Under the pieces are notes generated by a model, which was not told the DNA's origin, searched no databases, and saw only the letters and a list, made by a program, of their open reading frames with translations. Made by a program: the position numbers and the translations under genes. Below are positions 49,292-59,789 of a stretch of DNA of 64,000 bases, one piece after another. This DNA is from Anthostomella pinea (Eukaryota > Ascomycota > Sordariomycetes > Xylariales > Xylariaceae): assembly GCA_963556695.1 (NCBI GenBank), contig CAUWAG010000004.1, positions 372,001 through 436,000 on the forward strand. The letters run 5' to 3'. Numbering within the stretch: position 1 is the first letter of the stretch; every line of letters starts with the position of its first letter.

Positions 49292-49999
49292 GGTGTTATT
49301 GATGTGAATCTCCTTGAAGTGGAGCAAACCTTGATGCCTCATCGTCGTAGCAACCGAGCATTTGCCTCGCTTGGGCATTGATGAGTTCCCAGTGTGCATC
49401 CTTGCACATTCTCATCTTGTGACACGAGCCTCCAACCTGCGACTCGTCACGCAAAATTGATCGCTCGTGCGGTAGCACTTCCAAAACCAGCACACACATA
49501 TATATGCTGCTTTCAAAACAACCTTTCTGCCTCTACAGCATACCCCCAAAGGCTGCACGCCTATCCTCGCACAGCGGTGGAAGCAGCCTCACACAAGTTC
49601 ATCAACTCCAGTCTTCTTTCTTTCTCCTTCGTCGTCTGTAACATGATGGCGGCAACTTCCGACCCCTACCCAGGCACCTTCGAAGATACGGATTGGCTGT
49701 TAGAAGGCGAACCATATAGGGGGGTAAAGATGTATGTTGTTCTGCAGAGGGCTACAATACTAATCGGGCTTGGAGGCCATGTATATGTACATGTATGATT
49801 CCTTTGTTCCCAGGATATGCTTCCTGACAGTACTCCCCTCTTCCAAACCTTATTTGATCGCAAATGAGGCGATTCAGACGTCAAAATCAGTGTTATTGTC
49901 GCTTTTAGCAGAGTTTTCACCTGATACATCTGAATCGTCGTTACTCAACTCTGCTTTATTTTCAGACCTTCTTTCATGCCAGTCCCTCTACTCGAGGGC
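49292..49999. other. Short segment between transposons, possible host-gene exon
   Basis: About 700 bp. Around 49570-49740 the plus strand has a pyrimidine-rich leader followed by ATGATGGCGG at 49643 and about 28 sense codons (TSDPYPGTFEDTDWLLEGEP) before sense is lost. This could be exon 1 of a host gene cut off by the gypsy insertion to its right. No family is recognised, so this is weakly supported. Confidence 0.25.
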
Positions 50000-52317
50000 G
50001 TCCTTCTTGCGATATCACCATGGGGGTCCTGGTTTACCCTTGCTCATGCGGTGGAACTCGTGAATGATCCAGTGACATCTCTAGAGGTTGCGAGCAGGTT
50101 GCCACAATGTGGTCCCATCCTGCCACTCGATGAGGTACTGGAGACCTTCCTTTTCATCCAGAAAGCTGTCAGTCACTTTGTTGAACACCCATTTCCTCTG
50201 GAGACGTCCCCTATCATCTGGGACAATGATGAGGCCCTTCTGGTCGTCCCGGGAGTCCTTGTGGATCTCCACTTGTCCCAGGGTCTTGGGCTTTTCAACG
50301 GGCCGCAATAACGAATGATAGAACACCGTGAAGATGCCGTTAAATTGCCCATCAAGTTTGAGAGCGCATGCTTGCTTGTACGTTCGTGATACCGCAAATA
50401 AACCTAGCCACTTGTCGCTCAACTTTCTAAACGGTCTCTAGGTGACAATATTCTCGGAGCTCAGCCATACCATGTCATCTACCTTGTACACATGGGCGTC
50501 GCTGCGCTTGATGTTCAAATAGTGCGCGTAGTCTTCCTGTGCCTTAGCCATATTGTGACGGAGTTCTTTGAGCAAGTCCTTCATGAGCTCAACGTGCTTA
50601 TCAGCCTTGTCCCACTCCCGTGCCTCGTCTCTTGTCAAGTTTGGGGGCCGCAGTCAGGGAGGCTCGATGCTGATCCATGGATTCCATCCGTAGTTAGCGA
50701 AAAATAGGGAAAATTTCGTGGTACTGAAGACCTCATTGTTCAAAGCGAACTTTGCGAGAGGCAGGTGGTCTACCCAATCGTCTTGATCGAGCAAGATGTA
50801 GATACATAGATACTGTTCCAGTACGGCATTCAAGATCTCCATCTGCCCGTTCATGGAAGGATGATACGCAGACGAGGGTTTCAGCCTGGAGCCTAAACGC
50901 TCTGCCAATCGGTGCCAAAAGTGTGAAACGAACTGTGCTCGCCGGTTGGAAGTGATAAACTCAGGAGCGCCGTGGAGTGAAAATACCCTGTTAATGAACG
51001 CGTCGACCATTGTATCGACATCCAGCTCGTCGACTGGTACAAAGTGACGCATCTTTATCAGACGATTGACTATCACGAGGATGTAGCTGTAGACAATTCC
51101 GTGACGCATACACTTAGGTAAGCCGGTGATGTAGTCAACTGAGATATTCGCCCATGGTCTGAAAGGCACCATCAAGCTGTGTAAAAGCCCTTGAGGACTC
51201 TGCTTTAGTCCCTTTACACGTCGGCAGACGTAACAGGCTCTGACGAACCCTCCAATCTCTGCATACATCCCTGGCCACCAGTAGTCACGCTTGATCAGTT
51301 CAATAGTCTTTGTCTCTCCTCAATGACCACTGGCAGGTAGCGCATGCGTGCGATATTGGATCTGGGAGCGCAGGTGATTGTTTTCGGGGATAAAGAGCTT
51401 GCTTTCGTAAAAAGCACGGCTATCTCGTAGCTCGCAGTCGCCGAAAGGCATGTTCATAAAACGCTTTACAACCTTAGACTACCTCCTCGAATGCAACAAG
51501 GCCTTCACGACCTTCTTTGTCATTAGGTCTGTGGCGTACGCTGTATTGATAAGGTCGTCAAGATCCTCGGAGGTATCTACCACGCAGAGGCGTGCAGCCA
51601 TCCCTGGCGATATACGCGCTTCTAGGAGCAGTACTTGCTGCCTCGCTGCGACTTGTGAGTCAGTAGTATTGTTCTTCGAGGTCGGGATATCACCAGGTCT
51701 CCGGCTCAGGGTATCTGGTTTGACAGACTGCTTGCCGCTCTTATAAACAATCTGGAAGTTGAATTGGCTGAGGAACTCCGTCCAGCGGGCCTGTCTTTGC
51801 GTCACGAGCTTGGTTGACATAAAGTACTGCAGGTTCTTGTGATCCGTAATTATCTCGAACGGCTTGTCAGAGCCCTGGAGTTTGGGTCGCTATTCTTTGA
51901 GAGACTTGATTATTGCGAGCAACTCCTTGTTGTATATCTCGTAATTAGCTTCAGCTGGCATGTGTTTGGATGAGTAGAAGCCAACGGGGTGCAACTCTCC
52001 TCTGTCGTCATATTGAGAGATCACTCCACCGACTGCCCAGTCAGAGGCATCCGTTTCAACTACCGTTCGTCTTTCGGGGTTGAAGTACGAGAGCACCGGG
52101 ACGTGTGTGAACGACTTCTTGAGCGTCTCAAAGGAAGATTGGCAGGTGCTATTCCAGTCCCAGCGTTCGGACCTCTTGAAGAGACCTGTGAGGGGCCTTG
52201 CAATCGAAGAAAAGCCTCGAATGAACCTTCTGTAGAAATTCGCGAAGCCAAGGAACCTCTGAAGGTCCCTGACATTGCGAGGGCTGTCCCAATCGAGCAG
52301 TGCTCCCACCTTGTCCG
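50000..52317 (-). mobile_element. Ty3/gypsy chromovirus fragment (gypsy 1), 5' half missing
   Basis: Reads right to left. The end of reverse transcriptase (VRDLQRFLGFANFYRRFI), RNase H (VVETDASDWAVGGVISQYDD), a linker, integrase (YVCRRVKG, then ISVDYITGLPK) and a chromodomain-like end (WVFNKVTDSFLDEKEGLQYL...WQPARNL). Stops separate the domains. Integrase has SNRRAQF where the family has SDRGxQF, and SMNGQMEILN where TDGQTERxN is usual. These are C-to-T/G-to-A type changes that remove a catalytic Asp. The right limit coincides with the inferred LTR edge of gypsy 2 at 52318. The left limit is approximate; its own LTR was not identified. Confidence 0.8.
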
Positions 52318-52490
52318 TGTCACAGCGAGCGTACTGAGGAGCTGGGACATGGCCGGCAGCAAGCCGCTATTATTCTATTAACGAGAATATCAAGACTAGA
52401 AAGAAAATGAAGAGAGCGGGAGATAGGTATAGTGGGAGGTTGCCCCTTTAGAAGGATCCTCTGGTCAGATCCTTCCCTTATTAGAAAGTA

Positions 52491-54724
52491 CCATCCGACC
52501 CCCCGAACCGGCACACCCCGCCAACCGGCACAGCCAAACCCCACAACCACCACCAAAAGTCCCCTTACTCACTTACACGGATTACAGTCCCTTTTGAGGG
52601 TATCTAAACGTTCTTTAGATAGTTAGATAGCCCTCTTCTTGGTGTTTAGCTTAATGTAGATTATTTAATTGCTGGCCATTGGTATCGGCATTTAACAGCC
52701 TCTGTGCCCCGCCCTTAAATACAAATTTGCTGTAGAATTCTCTCTGTGAGCCCCTGTCCCTCATGCACCACAGCATCCTGAAGCCAGCCACGATGCCTCC
52801 GCCCACGTATACAGAGGATGATGTGGTGGATGCCTACCTAGACGTCACAAATAATGGCATGTCCGTGAGAAAATCCAGCCAAAAATACGGCATCCCGGCC
52901 AGCACGCTGTCAGCACGCATAAGGGGGAGAGGGACTAAAACAGAAGCTCACACCACCGAGCAGAGAATTTCTCCTAAGCAAGAAAGCAAGGTAGCAGCCT
53001 GGATATTGCGCCAGGAGACTTTGGGGCTTGCCCCCTCTCACTCAGCCGTCAGGGAAATTGTGATAGAACTCCTAAAAAGAAAGGGGGATTTCGCACCACT
53101 TGGGAACCACTATATGGACAGCTTTAAATGACGCAACCCTACCATTCAGACTAAAATCAGCAAGCGAATGGAATCTGCTCGGTTTAAGGGGTTTACCCCT
53201 AAGTCTGTGAACTGGTTCTTCAACATCTTGGAGGACTATGGCTGGGTAAAGCCAGAAAATACGTACAATGTCGATAAGGGCGGCATCATGTCGGGTTTTG
53301 GTAACTCTTTCGAGCCCCCTACCCTCACAGTTAACTAACTACCCTTATAGGCATTGATTCCCTAGTTCTGGAAAGTTCTGAGACAAGGAAAGCTTTCCTA
53401 AAGAGCCCCCAGGGCCGCTCGTGGACATCTTTCATCGAGACCATTTCAGCTACCGGTAGAGTACTCAAACCAGGCTTGATTTTCAAGGGAAAAGATCTCC
53501 AAGCGCAGTGGTTCCTCGAGAAATTCCAGAAGATAGCCGACTGGTACTATATAACGTCGGAAAACGGCTGGACCAGTAACGATATTGCCTGCCAGTGGCT
53601 TGAGCACGTTTTCATACCACAAGTGGATGAAATTCTTGGCCAGGAGCAGTGGGAACCAGTCCTTTTGATCCTAGATGGTCATGGTAGCCATACCTCCGTA
53701 TGTACACCAATTTTTTCTATTTATTTACTGGTTATTTGATTTATTCCGATTTAAACAGCAACTGACTCTAGAAAAGGACGAATTTATGATGCGGTGTTAT
53801 TTTGCCCACATCTTGCTGTGCTTTTTCCCAGCACACACCAGCCACGGAATGCAACCACTGGATAACGGCCCCTATAACGCCCTTAAGTCCTACTACCAGA
53901 GATTCCCCACCCAGTTAAATTCTCTGATTGATTCTTCCCCTGTTGACAAGATCAACTTTATCCGCTATTACAGCAAGGCAAGGGACATGGCATTTACGCC
54001 AAAAAACATCCGCTCGGGCTTCCGAGTGACGGGATGCTACCCAATTAGCCGCAAAAAGTGTCTAGACCATCCAGAAATCCAAGAAGACAAGCGGAAGACC
54101 CCCGAGCCGGAAGAACAGGAAGACTCAGAGCTGGAGGACCAACAGACCCCTACCACGAGCCGGCAAATCCGGGATTTCGGGAGGAACCGTTCCCCAGCCA
54201 CTCGGCTGAAGTTCCGGAAGATCTCCCATGCCTTTGAGAACCAGGAGACGGAGCTGGCCATAAAAGACCAGAAGATCAGGGCCCTGGAGGCTGAACTGGA
54301 GCGGCTACGGCCTAAGAAGAGGAAAAAGATACCAAATCCCAACAAAAAGTTCATGACAATGGTAGAAATACTAGCCCAGGGTGGTGATCCGCTAGTTCCG
54401 GTTGCTGTAGAGTCTTCTTCTTCTTCTTCAAAGTCGGAGGTTGTTGAAGACAAGGGTGAGGAGGACGAGGAGCTTGCGGACGCTGAGGAGGCTGTAGAAG
54501 CCCCTGTTACAGAAGCCCAGATGACTAGATCCGGGCGGTCAATCCGGGCGCCGGCTAGATACGTCGATTGAGCAGCCAAAACACCACAGAATGATAATTT
54601 TGCTGATTTTTTTGACCCTATACAGCCTCAAATACGTGTAAGTGAGTAGGGGGGTCTTTTGGTGGTGGTGGCGGGGTTTGGCTGTGCCGGTAGTGGGGGT
54701 GTGCCGGTTCGGGGGGTCGGATGG
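52491..54724 (+). mobile_element. Pogo/Fot1-like DNA transposon (copy 2), nearly intact
   Basis: Flanked by TA at 52489-52490 and 54725-54726. Inverted repeats of about 90 bp start CCATCCGACCCCCCGAACCG at both ends and contain an internal ACCGGCACA direct repeat. It carries a single spliced transposase gene (52763-54571). It lies inside the LTR of gypsy 2. Of all elements in the window this one has the fewest mutations. Confidence 0.9.
52763..54571 (+). pseudogene. Spliced pogo-type transposase, one nonsense codon
   Basis: Three exons, 52763-53300, 53351-53697 and 53759-54571 (GTAACT/TTATAG and GTATGT/AACAG), encode 565 aa in one frame. An alternative start, MPPPTYTEDD at 52793, is probably the true one. 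Order: CENP-B-like HTH (VRKSSQKYGIPASTLSARIR), a second HTH, the DDE core (TYNVDKGGIMSGFG; LLILDGHGSHTS; MQPLDNGPYNALKSYY), then an acidic C-terminus with a coiled-coil-like part (IKDQKIRALEAELERLRPK). All three Asp are present. Two changes stand out: TGA at 53129-53131, where TGG (W in FKWRNP) is expected, and DKGG for the usual DEGG. Both are G-to-A. Otherwise the gene is readable end to end. Confidence 0.85.
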
Positions 54725-54763
54725 TATCCACTTGTCATGTGGAAAGGTCTGTGCAGGCTGTCA

Positions 54764-55398
54764 TACTACTCCCCCCTTTATTAAAGTCAGTTTACGACAA
54801 TGATTTCTTCCGAGTTCTTCTTACTCCTTGTGCAGAGCCTTTTACAGGCAGGTTGTCTTCCTTAAGATCAGTTAGGTCTTGATTATCAGTAGCAGTCTCT
54901 ATCCATTGCTATAACCTTTAAAGGGGACCTGGCGTCTTGGGATTTGTGTCATGGAACTCTTTGACGCGTACAGCCGAGTTTCTAAAGTTAGCTGCTGGGT
55001 ACCACATTGGGTCAGGATCATGACCTGTCCATTCAGCCTGGTACTCCAGCTTGCCCCGGGCTAGGCGGGAGGACTGAATCTTGTTAACTTCCCACTCAGG
55101 AAACCCATCCACATCGATAGGCGGCGGTGGAGGGATCACCTGACCTGGGACAGGGTCATTTAGTGACCGTACTAAGCGGCTTGTATTGATGACCCGATGA
55201 GTGTTTATCTCAGGGGGTAAGTCAATCTCAAAGGCGTTCTCATTGATCTGTTTGACAACCCGATATGGTCCCATATAGGGGTTGCCAATCCATCATGTAG
55301 GCGGTCAGTACGCCATGCTCCTTTGTGTATATATACCATATCGTCTGGCTTCCAGTTAATTGGTCGTCGAAACTTATCAGCCTGCTTTTTGTACTTTG
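54764..55398 (-). mobile_element. Gypsy 2, 3' end of pol with chromodomain
   Basis: From the LINE junction, the minus strand reads KADKFRRPINWKPDDMVYIH (end of integrase), then, after a local disruption, MGPYRVVKQINENAFEIDLP and a chromodomain (WEVNKIQSSRLARGKLEYQ...DPMWYPAANF) ending at 54918. Chromodomains at this place define chromoviruses and direct integration to heterochromatin. A polypurine tract precedes the LTR. Positions 55383-55398 are the 16-bp target duplication flanking the inserted LINE. Confidence 0.8.
55383..55398. repeat. Target-site duplication of LINE copy 2, left
   Basis: TGCTTTTTGTACTTTG, identical to 61333-61348. It lies in gypsy 2 pol coding sequence, and joining the flanks restores the AQAKYKK...ADKFRRP reading. 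Confidence 0.92.
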
Positions 55399-55596
55399 TT
55401 TGTTTGTTTGTTTGTTTTGTATTTAACGTGGGGGTAGCTCCTCAGTAGTGCAAACCACGCCTCCCAGAGCCTCTGCATCGCAGGGTTGTGGAGGTCTCAA
55501 GATAATAAGTACAGTCAGTCCCGCTCACGGGCCCATCCCCGTTGTTGCGGCGGTATGACCTTGGGGTCATCCATCTGGTCCTTCAAGGAAGGCTAT

Positions 55597-56454
55597 CTAT
55601 CGGGGGCAGATTGTTGAAAAGAACTTGCTCTTCTCCACGAATTTTGCCCATTCTGTGCTCCTCTCCCCTAAGTATTGTAAACAAGCTGCCCTAGGCGAAT
55701 GCCTAGGCAGTAGCCGATTTTTCCCCAGCCTCTTACAAAAGAAAATGTGTTGTGGTGTTTTCTTCTCACCACAGCTGCAGTGATCATTTGAATCTGTGTG
55801 CCCAAAGCGTTCATGGTATCTGGCAAAGTCGCCATGTCCAGATCTGGCCGCTAGAAGTCTGTGTAAAGTACTCCTCTTAAAAGATATAAGGTCTCTTTCA
55901 GTTACTGCATGTGAGTATACTTCTTGATACCTAGATTCTGATTGGTCTTTCCACCATTGGTTGAACTCTTTCTTGCCCTGTCTTTTGAGATCTCTCTTGA
56001 CCCAAGAGATTGTAGGAAGATTTGTTGTGTCTGTTTCCAGCATGGCACCCTCTTTTGCTAGTGTGTCGGCAGCTTCGTTGCCATCAATATCTCTGTGTCC
56101 AGGAATCCATTTGACGGTCACTCCAGGAGTGTGTGCTGTGGCAAGTTCTTGAAATCGTAGAAAAATGTTTTGTGATGTCTCGGGTGGAGTCCCATTGAGC
56201 CCATCTACCACTGACGTGTTGTCCAGGCAGACATATAGCTGTTTTCCGTGTCCAATTGCCCTGGCTGCTGCAAGACCTTGGAGAGCACCATGGACTTCAG
56301 CATCTACTACTTCTGCTTGTAGAAGTCTGCCCCTTCCCCGGTATACTTCTTGTGTAGTGCCGCCTTTCCTGATGGTATAACCCCATCCAGTGCGGATTGT
56401 GCCTTGGTCATCCAACTGTGATCCATCTGAGTAGATGACAAGGTCAGTGTTCAC
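55597..56454 (-). CDS. LINE copy 2 RNase H and C-terminal zinc motif
   Basis: 285 codons continuing ORF2 after the reverse transcriptase, separated from it by stop(s). RNase H acidic residues are all visible: YSDGSQLDDQG (Asp), VDAEVHGALQGL (Glu), CLDNTSVVDG (Asp) and GNEAADTLAKEG (Asp). WIPGHRDIDG is also typical. A C-terminal CSCGEKKTPQHIFFCKR is a CCHC-like motif found at the end of LINE ORF2 proteins. Confidence 0.85.
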   Translation of the reverse strand: MNTDLVIYSDGSQLDDQGTIRTGWGYTIRKGGTTQEVYRGRGRLLQAEVVDAEVHGALQGLAAARAIGHGKQLYVCLDNTSVVDGLNGTPPETSQNIFLRFQELATAHTPGVTVKWIPGHRDIDGNEAADTLAKEGAMLETDTTNLPTISWVKRDLKRQGKKEFNQWWKDQSESRYQEVYSHAVTERDLISFKRSTLHRLLAARSGHGDFARYHERFGHTDSNDHCSCGEKKTPQHIFFCKRLGKNRLLPRHSPRAACLQYLGERSTEWAKFVEKSKFFSTICPR

Positions 56455-56715
56455 GTTTCTCTCTTGTAACCATTGCTTGAAGAGCTCTATTTCTTTGTCT
56501 TTGTCTTTGCGGATTGGGCGCTTCTTCCATGATGGCCTGGTAAGTATTGGTCTCTGGAAGTCAGGGACTAGCTGGAAGCTTCTTTGTAGCCTTGTTGGAT
56601 CCTTGCGAGCTTGTATTTGGAGCCTGCCAACCAGAGGGTGTCTCTGATCTATTCGTCCTAGTCGGAGGCCGTGACGTCGTCTTATTGACTCTGCAAGAAC
56701 TCCTGCTGGGGGAAT

Positions 56716-57816
56716 CTACGATTCAAAGTGTAAGATATGTCCAGGGTGTGTTTTCCAGACTGGCAAGATAGCCCTGATCGCCGTTCGTAGTACGGCATCT
56801 ATTGTTCCAAGAAGCCCCTTAATGCGACATGCTGATGTCTCACCTAAGCTCCCAGTTTTCTCGATTCCTGGGTACCAGGCCTCCAGGCCATGTGTGAGAA
56901 TAGGAATAACACAAGCTTTCACAGCCCTCTTGGTTGACTTTACTGGAAGTCCTTTGACTGTGTTGCATAGTCCTCGAAGGTGATTTGCTACCCTACTAGC
57001 TTTCTTGGCCCAGTGAGAAACATGGTCTTTGAAGTTTAGTTTCCTATCCAGAAGGACACCTAGCCATCGCATGGAATGCTTAGCTGTTTTGTTCATTGTT
57101 CCGTGGCAAACTGGGGGATTGTCTGAGTTCTTTTTCCGTGAGAAGTGCATGATCTCGGTTTTGTCGGGATCAAATTCAATAGCATTGTTATGTCCCCATT
57201 GGTTGAGCAAATGAAGGTTTTCAGAAGCCTCTGCAGCTGTTTCTTTAAGGTTCTTTCCAATGCAGAGTGTTGCTAGATCATCTGCATATCCAAAGCGTCT
57301 TCTTTTCATGCCAAGTCGGGCACAGATTGGCTCTGTATACAGCATGTAGAGGATTGGAGAGACTGGTGAGCCTTGTGGGAGCCTACAAGTGAGAGCTTTT
57401 ATATCGGTCACAGTACCTTCAAACCGAACTCTTGCGGACCGCTCGGACATGAACGACTGGACCCATCTTATGAGAAAGCCTGGCCAGCCCTGTTCTCTCA
57501 TGCGAACCACCAGCCGTCCCATTAGGGCAGCATCAAAGGCCCCTTTCACATCTGATGTGACTACCGTTGCAACGAGGCCTTGGTCAAGGGCCTGCTCAAT
57601 ATCGTGTATGAGTGCAGCTACCAGGTCAGTGGCAGAGCGCTTTGGTAGAGCTCCAAAATGTTGTGGGGCTAGAATTCCAAGTTTGACAACAAACCAGGTA
57701 ATTCTTTTCGCAATGAGTCGTTCTAGGCCCTTGCCAAGACATGACAGTAGCGATATTGGTCTGTAGGCCCTGGGATTGGAGTAGTCTTTCTTTCCTGGTT
57801 TTGGGATCATCACCAC
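56716..57816 (-). CDS. LINE copy 2 reverse transcriptase
   Basis: An open segment of 366 codons with the RT core: NPRAYRPISLLSCLGKGLER, TSDVKGAFDAALMGRLV, LPQGSPVSPILYMLYTEP, the active-site RRFGYADDLATLC, and WLGVLLDRKLNFKDHV. The catalytic Asp of DVKGAFD and both Asp of YADD are intact. The RT part itself could be functional; flanking ORF2 parts are interrupted. Confidence 0.88.
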   Translation of the reverse strand: MVMIPKPGKKDYSNPRAYRPISLLSCLGKGLERLIAKRITWFVVKLGILAPQHFGALPKRSATDLVAALIHDIEQALDQGLVATVVTSDVKGAFDAALMGRLVVRMREQGWPGFLIRWVQSFMSERSARVRFEGTVTDIKALTCRLPQGSPVSPILYMLYTEPICARLGMKRRRFGYADDLATLCIGKNLKETAAEASENLHLLNQWGHNNAIEFDPDKTEIMHFSRKKNSDNPPVCHGTMNKTAKHSMRWLGVLLDRKLNFKDHVSHWAKKASRVANHLRGLCNTVKGLPVKSTKRAVKACVIPILTHGLEAWYPGIEKTGSLGETSACRIKGLLGTIDAVLRTAIRAILPVWKTHPGHILHFES

Positions 57817-58734
57817 CTCAGCTACTTTGAATGGTTTAGGGTGGTGTCCAATCAGTAGGCAGGTCTGGAAAAGGGCTCTGATATGTTCACCAATGACTGG
57901 CCAGCAAGCTTTCAGAATCCCTACTGTGAGGGTATCTATTCCCGGGGAGTTGCTCTTGGTCCCTAAAGTGCACCCTTCAGCCTCTTCCAGTCCGACATGG
58001 TATTCAAGGGGGATGTATGGCTTGGGTTGTATGATCTGAGCAGACCAGGGGTCGATGATATCGTTATCTGAGGTACTTCGTTCAAGCGTGGCTGAGCGTA
58101 ATACATTTGCCTTGCTTTCTTATGCCTCGAATATTTGGTCTCTTATAATGATTAGAGGGGAACGCAATCCTGTTGATAGCTTGTGCCAAGAGACGATTCT
58201 GTATAGGTCCTTTGGCTCAGTTGCTGAATTGATTAGAGTCTGCCAGTACTCTCTCTTAGCTTTCTGAACCACGCGGCAAAATTCCCATCAGGCTGAATTC
58301 TGCCCTTTTTGGCTTGTAGTCTGTTTAAAAAGGGCCCTGTATGTCTGAACAGCTGCTTTATAGTCATCATTCCACCAAGTAGTGGGCCTAGATTGACAAG
58401 GCTTCTTGCCCACTGTCCTGATACAGCCTTGGATCATATTGATCAAGCTTTGTGTAAAGACATCCACCTGGCCAGGGGATACACCCAGCTGGGGGAGTTC
58501 ATGAATCCTGGTTTGGACATTATCTGCCAGCTTTTGTAGTTTATCGTCCGGTACTATCCAATGATTGGCCTTAGGGACTCGGTCTAGATCTCCCTAAATT
58601 GGAATGACTATTCGTAATGTCTTATGATCTGAGGTGCACTGAAGTGTATCATTGACTGAGGCTTTAGCCATGGGGATATCTAAGAACACCAGATCTAGTA
58701 CATTTCTGTCATCATGTGTTGGGACATCTGGTTC

Positions 58735-59063
58735 TGTCAGATAAAATAGATAAGATCATCATGCGCAGAATGACTGTACACCTTACCGTTTTGGTCTAGG
58801 GGTAAAATCCACTAATTAAGAGTCTCATCGCTTGACGAGCTAGCTGCGCACGGCGCAAGCCAATGGTTCCACTAGACCCAGCTTTCAGAAAAGGCGCGAG
58901 TTCGATTCCCGTAGAGGTCCAATAGCGACGAACAGAAGAAAAGTCCAGCTTACCTCCGAAGTCATCGCAGCCAAGCTGAGGGGGTGTGTCAGATAAAACA
59001 GATAAGATCATCGTGCGCAGAATGACTGTACACCTTACCGTTTTGGTCTAGGGGTAAAATCCA
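58735..59063 (+). mobile_element. SINE-like tRNA-derived insertion, one and a third units
   Basis: An insertion in the LINE endonuclease region. A 77-bp segment (58735-58811) recurs at 58987-59063 with few differences (AAAATAG/AAAACAG, ATCATGCG/ATCGTGCG), so a roughly 252-bp unit is followed by the start of a second. The unit has a Pol III A box match (TGGTCTAGGGG, 58792-58802, consensus TRGYNNARNNG) and a B box match (GAGTTCGATTCC, 58898-58909). The first resembles the 5' half of tRNA-Pro. The acceptor stem does not pair and the A-B spacing (about 95 bp) is long, so this is not an active tRNA gene. A short imperfect duplication (GGTTC) flanks it. SINE-like identity is inference. Confidence 0.55.
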
Positions 59064-59394
59064 ACAGGTTCAGAAATCAGATCCAGTCCGTGGTCTGCCA
59101 TAGTCTGTGCAAGTATGACACCACCATGATATCCTGGATTGCTCGAGTCCCAGGATGTGTTGCCAGCATTGAAATCTCCAGCTATAACGCAGCCAAAAGG
59201 TGGAGTCTATACTTCCAGAATGTCATCCACTTCCTGTGGGTTGTCACATGGCCGGTAGACACTGGCAAATGTAATGCCTTATACCTTAATCCAGGTGATG
59301 TCTCGTGTAGCATAGGGCCAAAATTGATCCGCTTAAAAGTGTTTTCTTACATAGATGAGAGATCTGGGCCGTGTACTATCGCTGTTCCAGGAAT

Positions 59395-59625
59395 CTACGC
59401 GGAGTATATATCGTAATTGGGGTGTGTCTTTACTCCCATTCTCCTGCCTGGTGGTATGCCAACCCAGGGCTCTTGTATCAGAATGATGTCTGCTTGTTTT
59501 CCTTTGTAGTCAGCCAGGTTGATGGCTAACTCTGTAGGGCCTGTACTCTTTTGTCCTCCTGTTATATTCACAGAATGGATGACTAGATGCCTGTGTCGAT
59601 GTGTTTCGTTTGATGTACCTAACAT
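59395..59625 (-). pseudogene. LINE copy 2 ORF2 start, endonuclease fragment
   Basis: Begins MLGTSNETHRHRHLVIHSVN and has an APE-type endonuclease core motif (ADIILIQEPWVGIPPG). It is stopped at 59395; sense continues after the stop (IPGTAIVHGPDLSSM) with further stops before the SINE-like insertion at 59063. The rest of the endonuclease and linker to the RT are readable in pieces from 58735 down to 57816. Confidence 0.75.
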
Positions 59626-59789
59626 TGACTGACAACAATGGTATCGGCATCTCTAGGATGAGTTGTATCTGTTGTGTCGATTTGCATTGTGGTGTCTTTG
59701 TTATTATTGCTAGGTGTTGACCCAGCTTGGTTTCTGCCTGCTTCGTTGAAGGCCTTGGATCTGGCTCTTTCTCCGGCTAGCCTTATTTC

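Larger units (their letters stand above)
52318..54763 (-). repeat. LTR of gypsy 2, split by a pogo element
   Basis: On the plus strand this LTR would begin TGTCACAGCG at 52318 and end GCAGGCTGTCA at 54763. The polypurine tract complement (ACTCCCCCCTTTA) follows immediately at about 54769-54781. Removing the pogo element and one TA leaves about 210 bp. The limits rest on the TG...CA rule, the polypurine tract and the abrupt start of gypsy 1 coding sequence at the left. The second LTR lies beyond the window's right edge. Confidence 0.5.

Noticed and set aside
53476..53739. Separate small gene at 53476-53739
   Set aside because: It is exon 2 plus intron of the spliced pogo transposase; the phases join exactly.
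58792..58910. A functional tRNA gene
   Set aside because: A and B boxes match, but acceptor stem halves do not pair, spacing is long, and the 5' half is repeated at 59044; treated as SINE-like instead.
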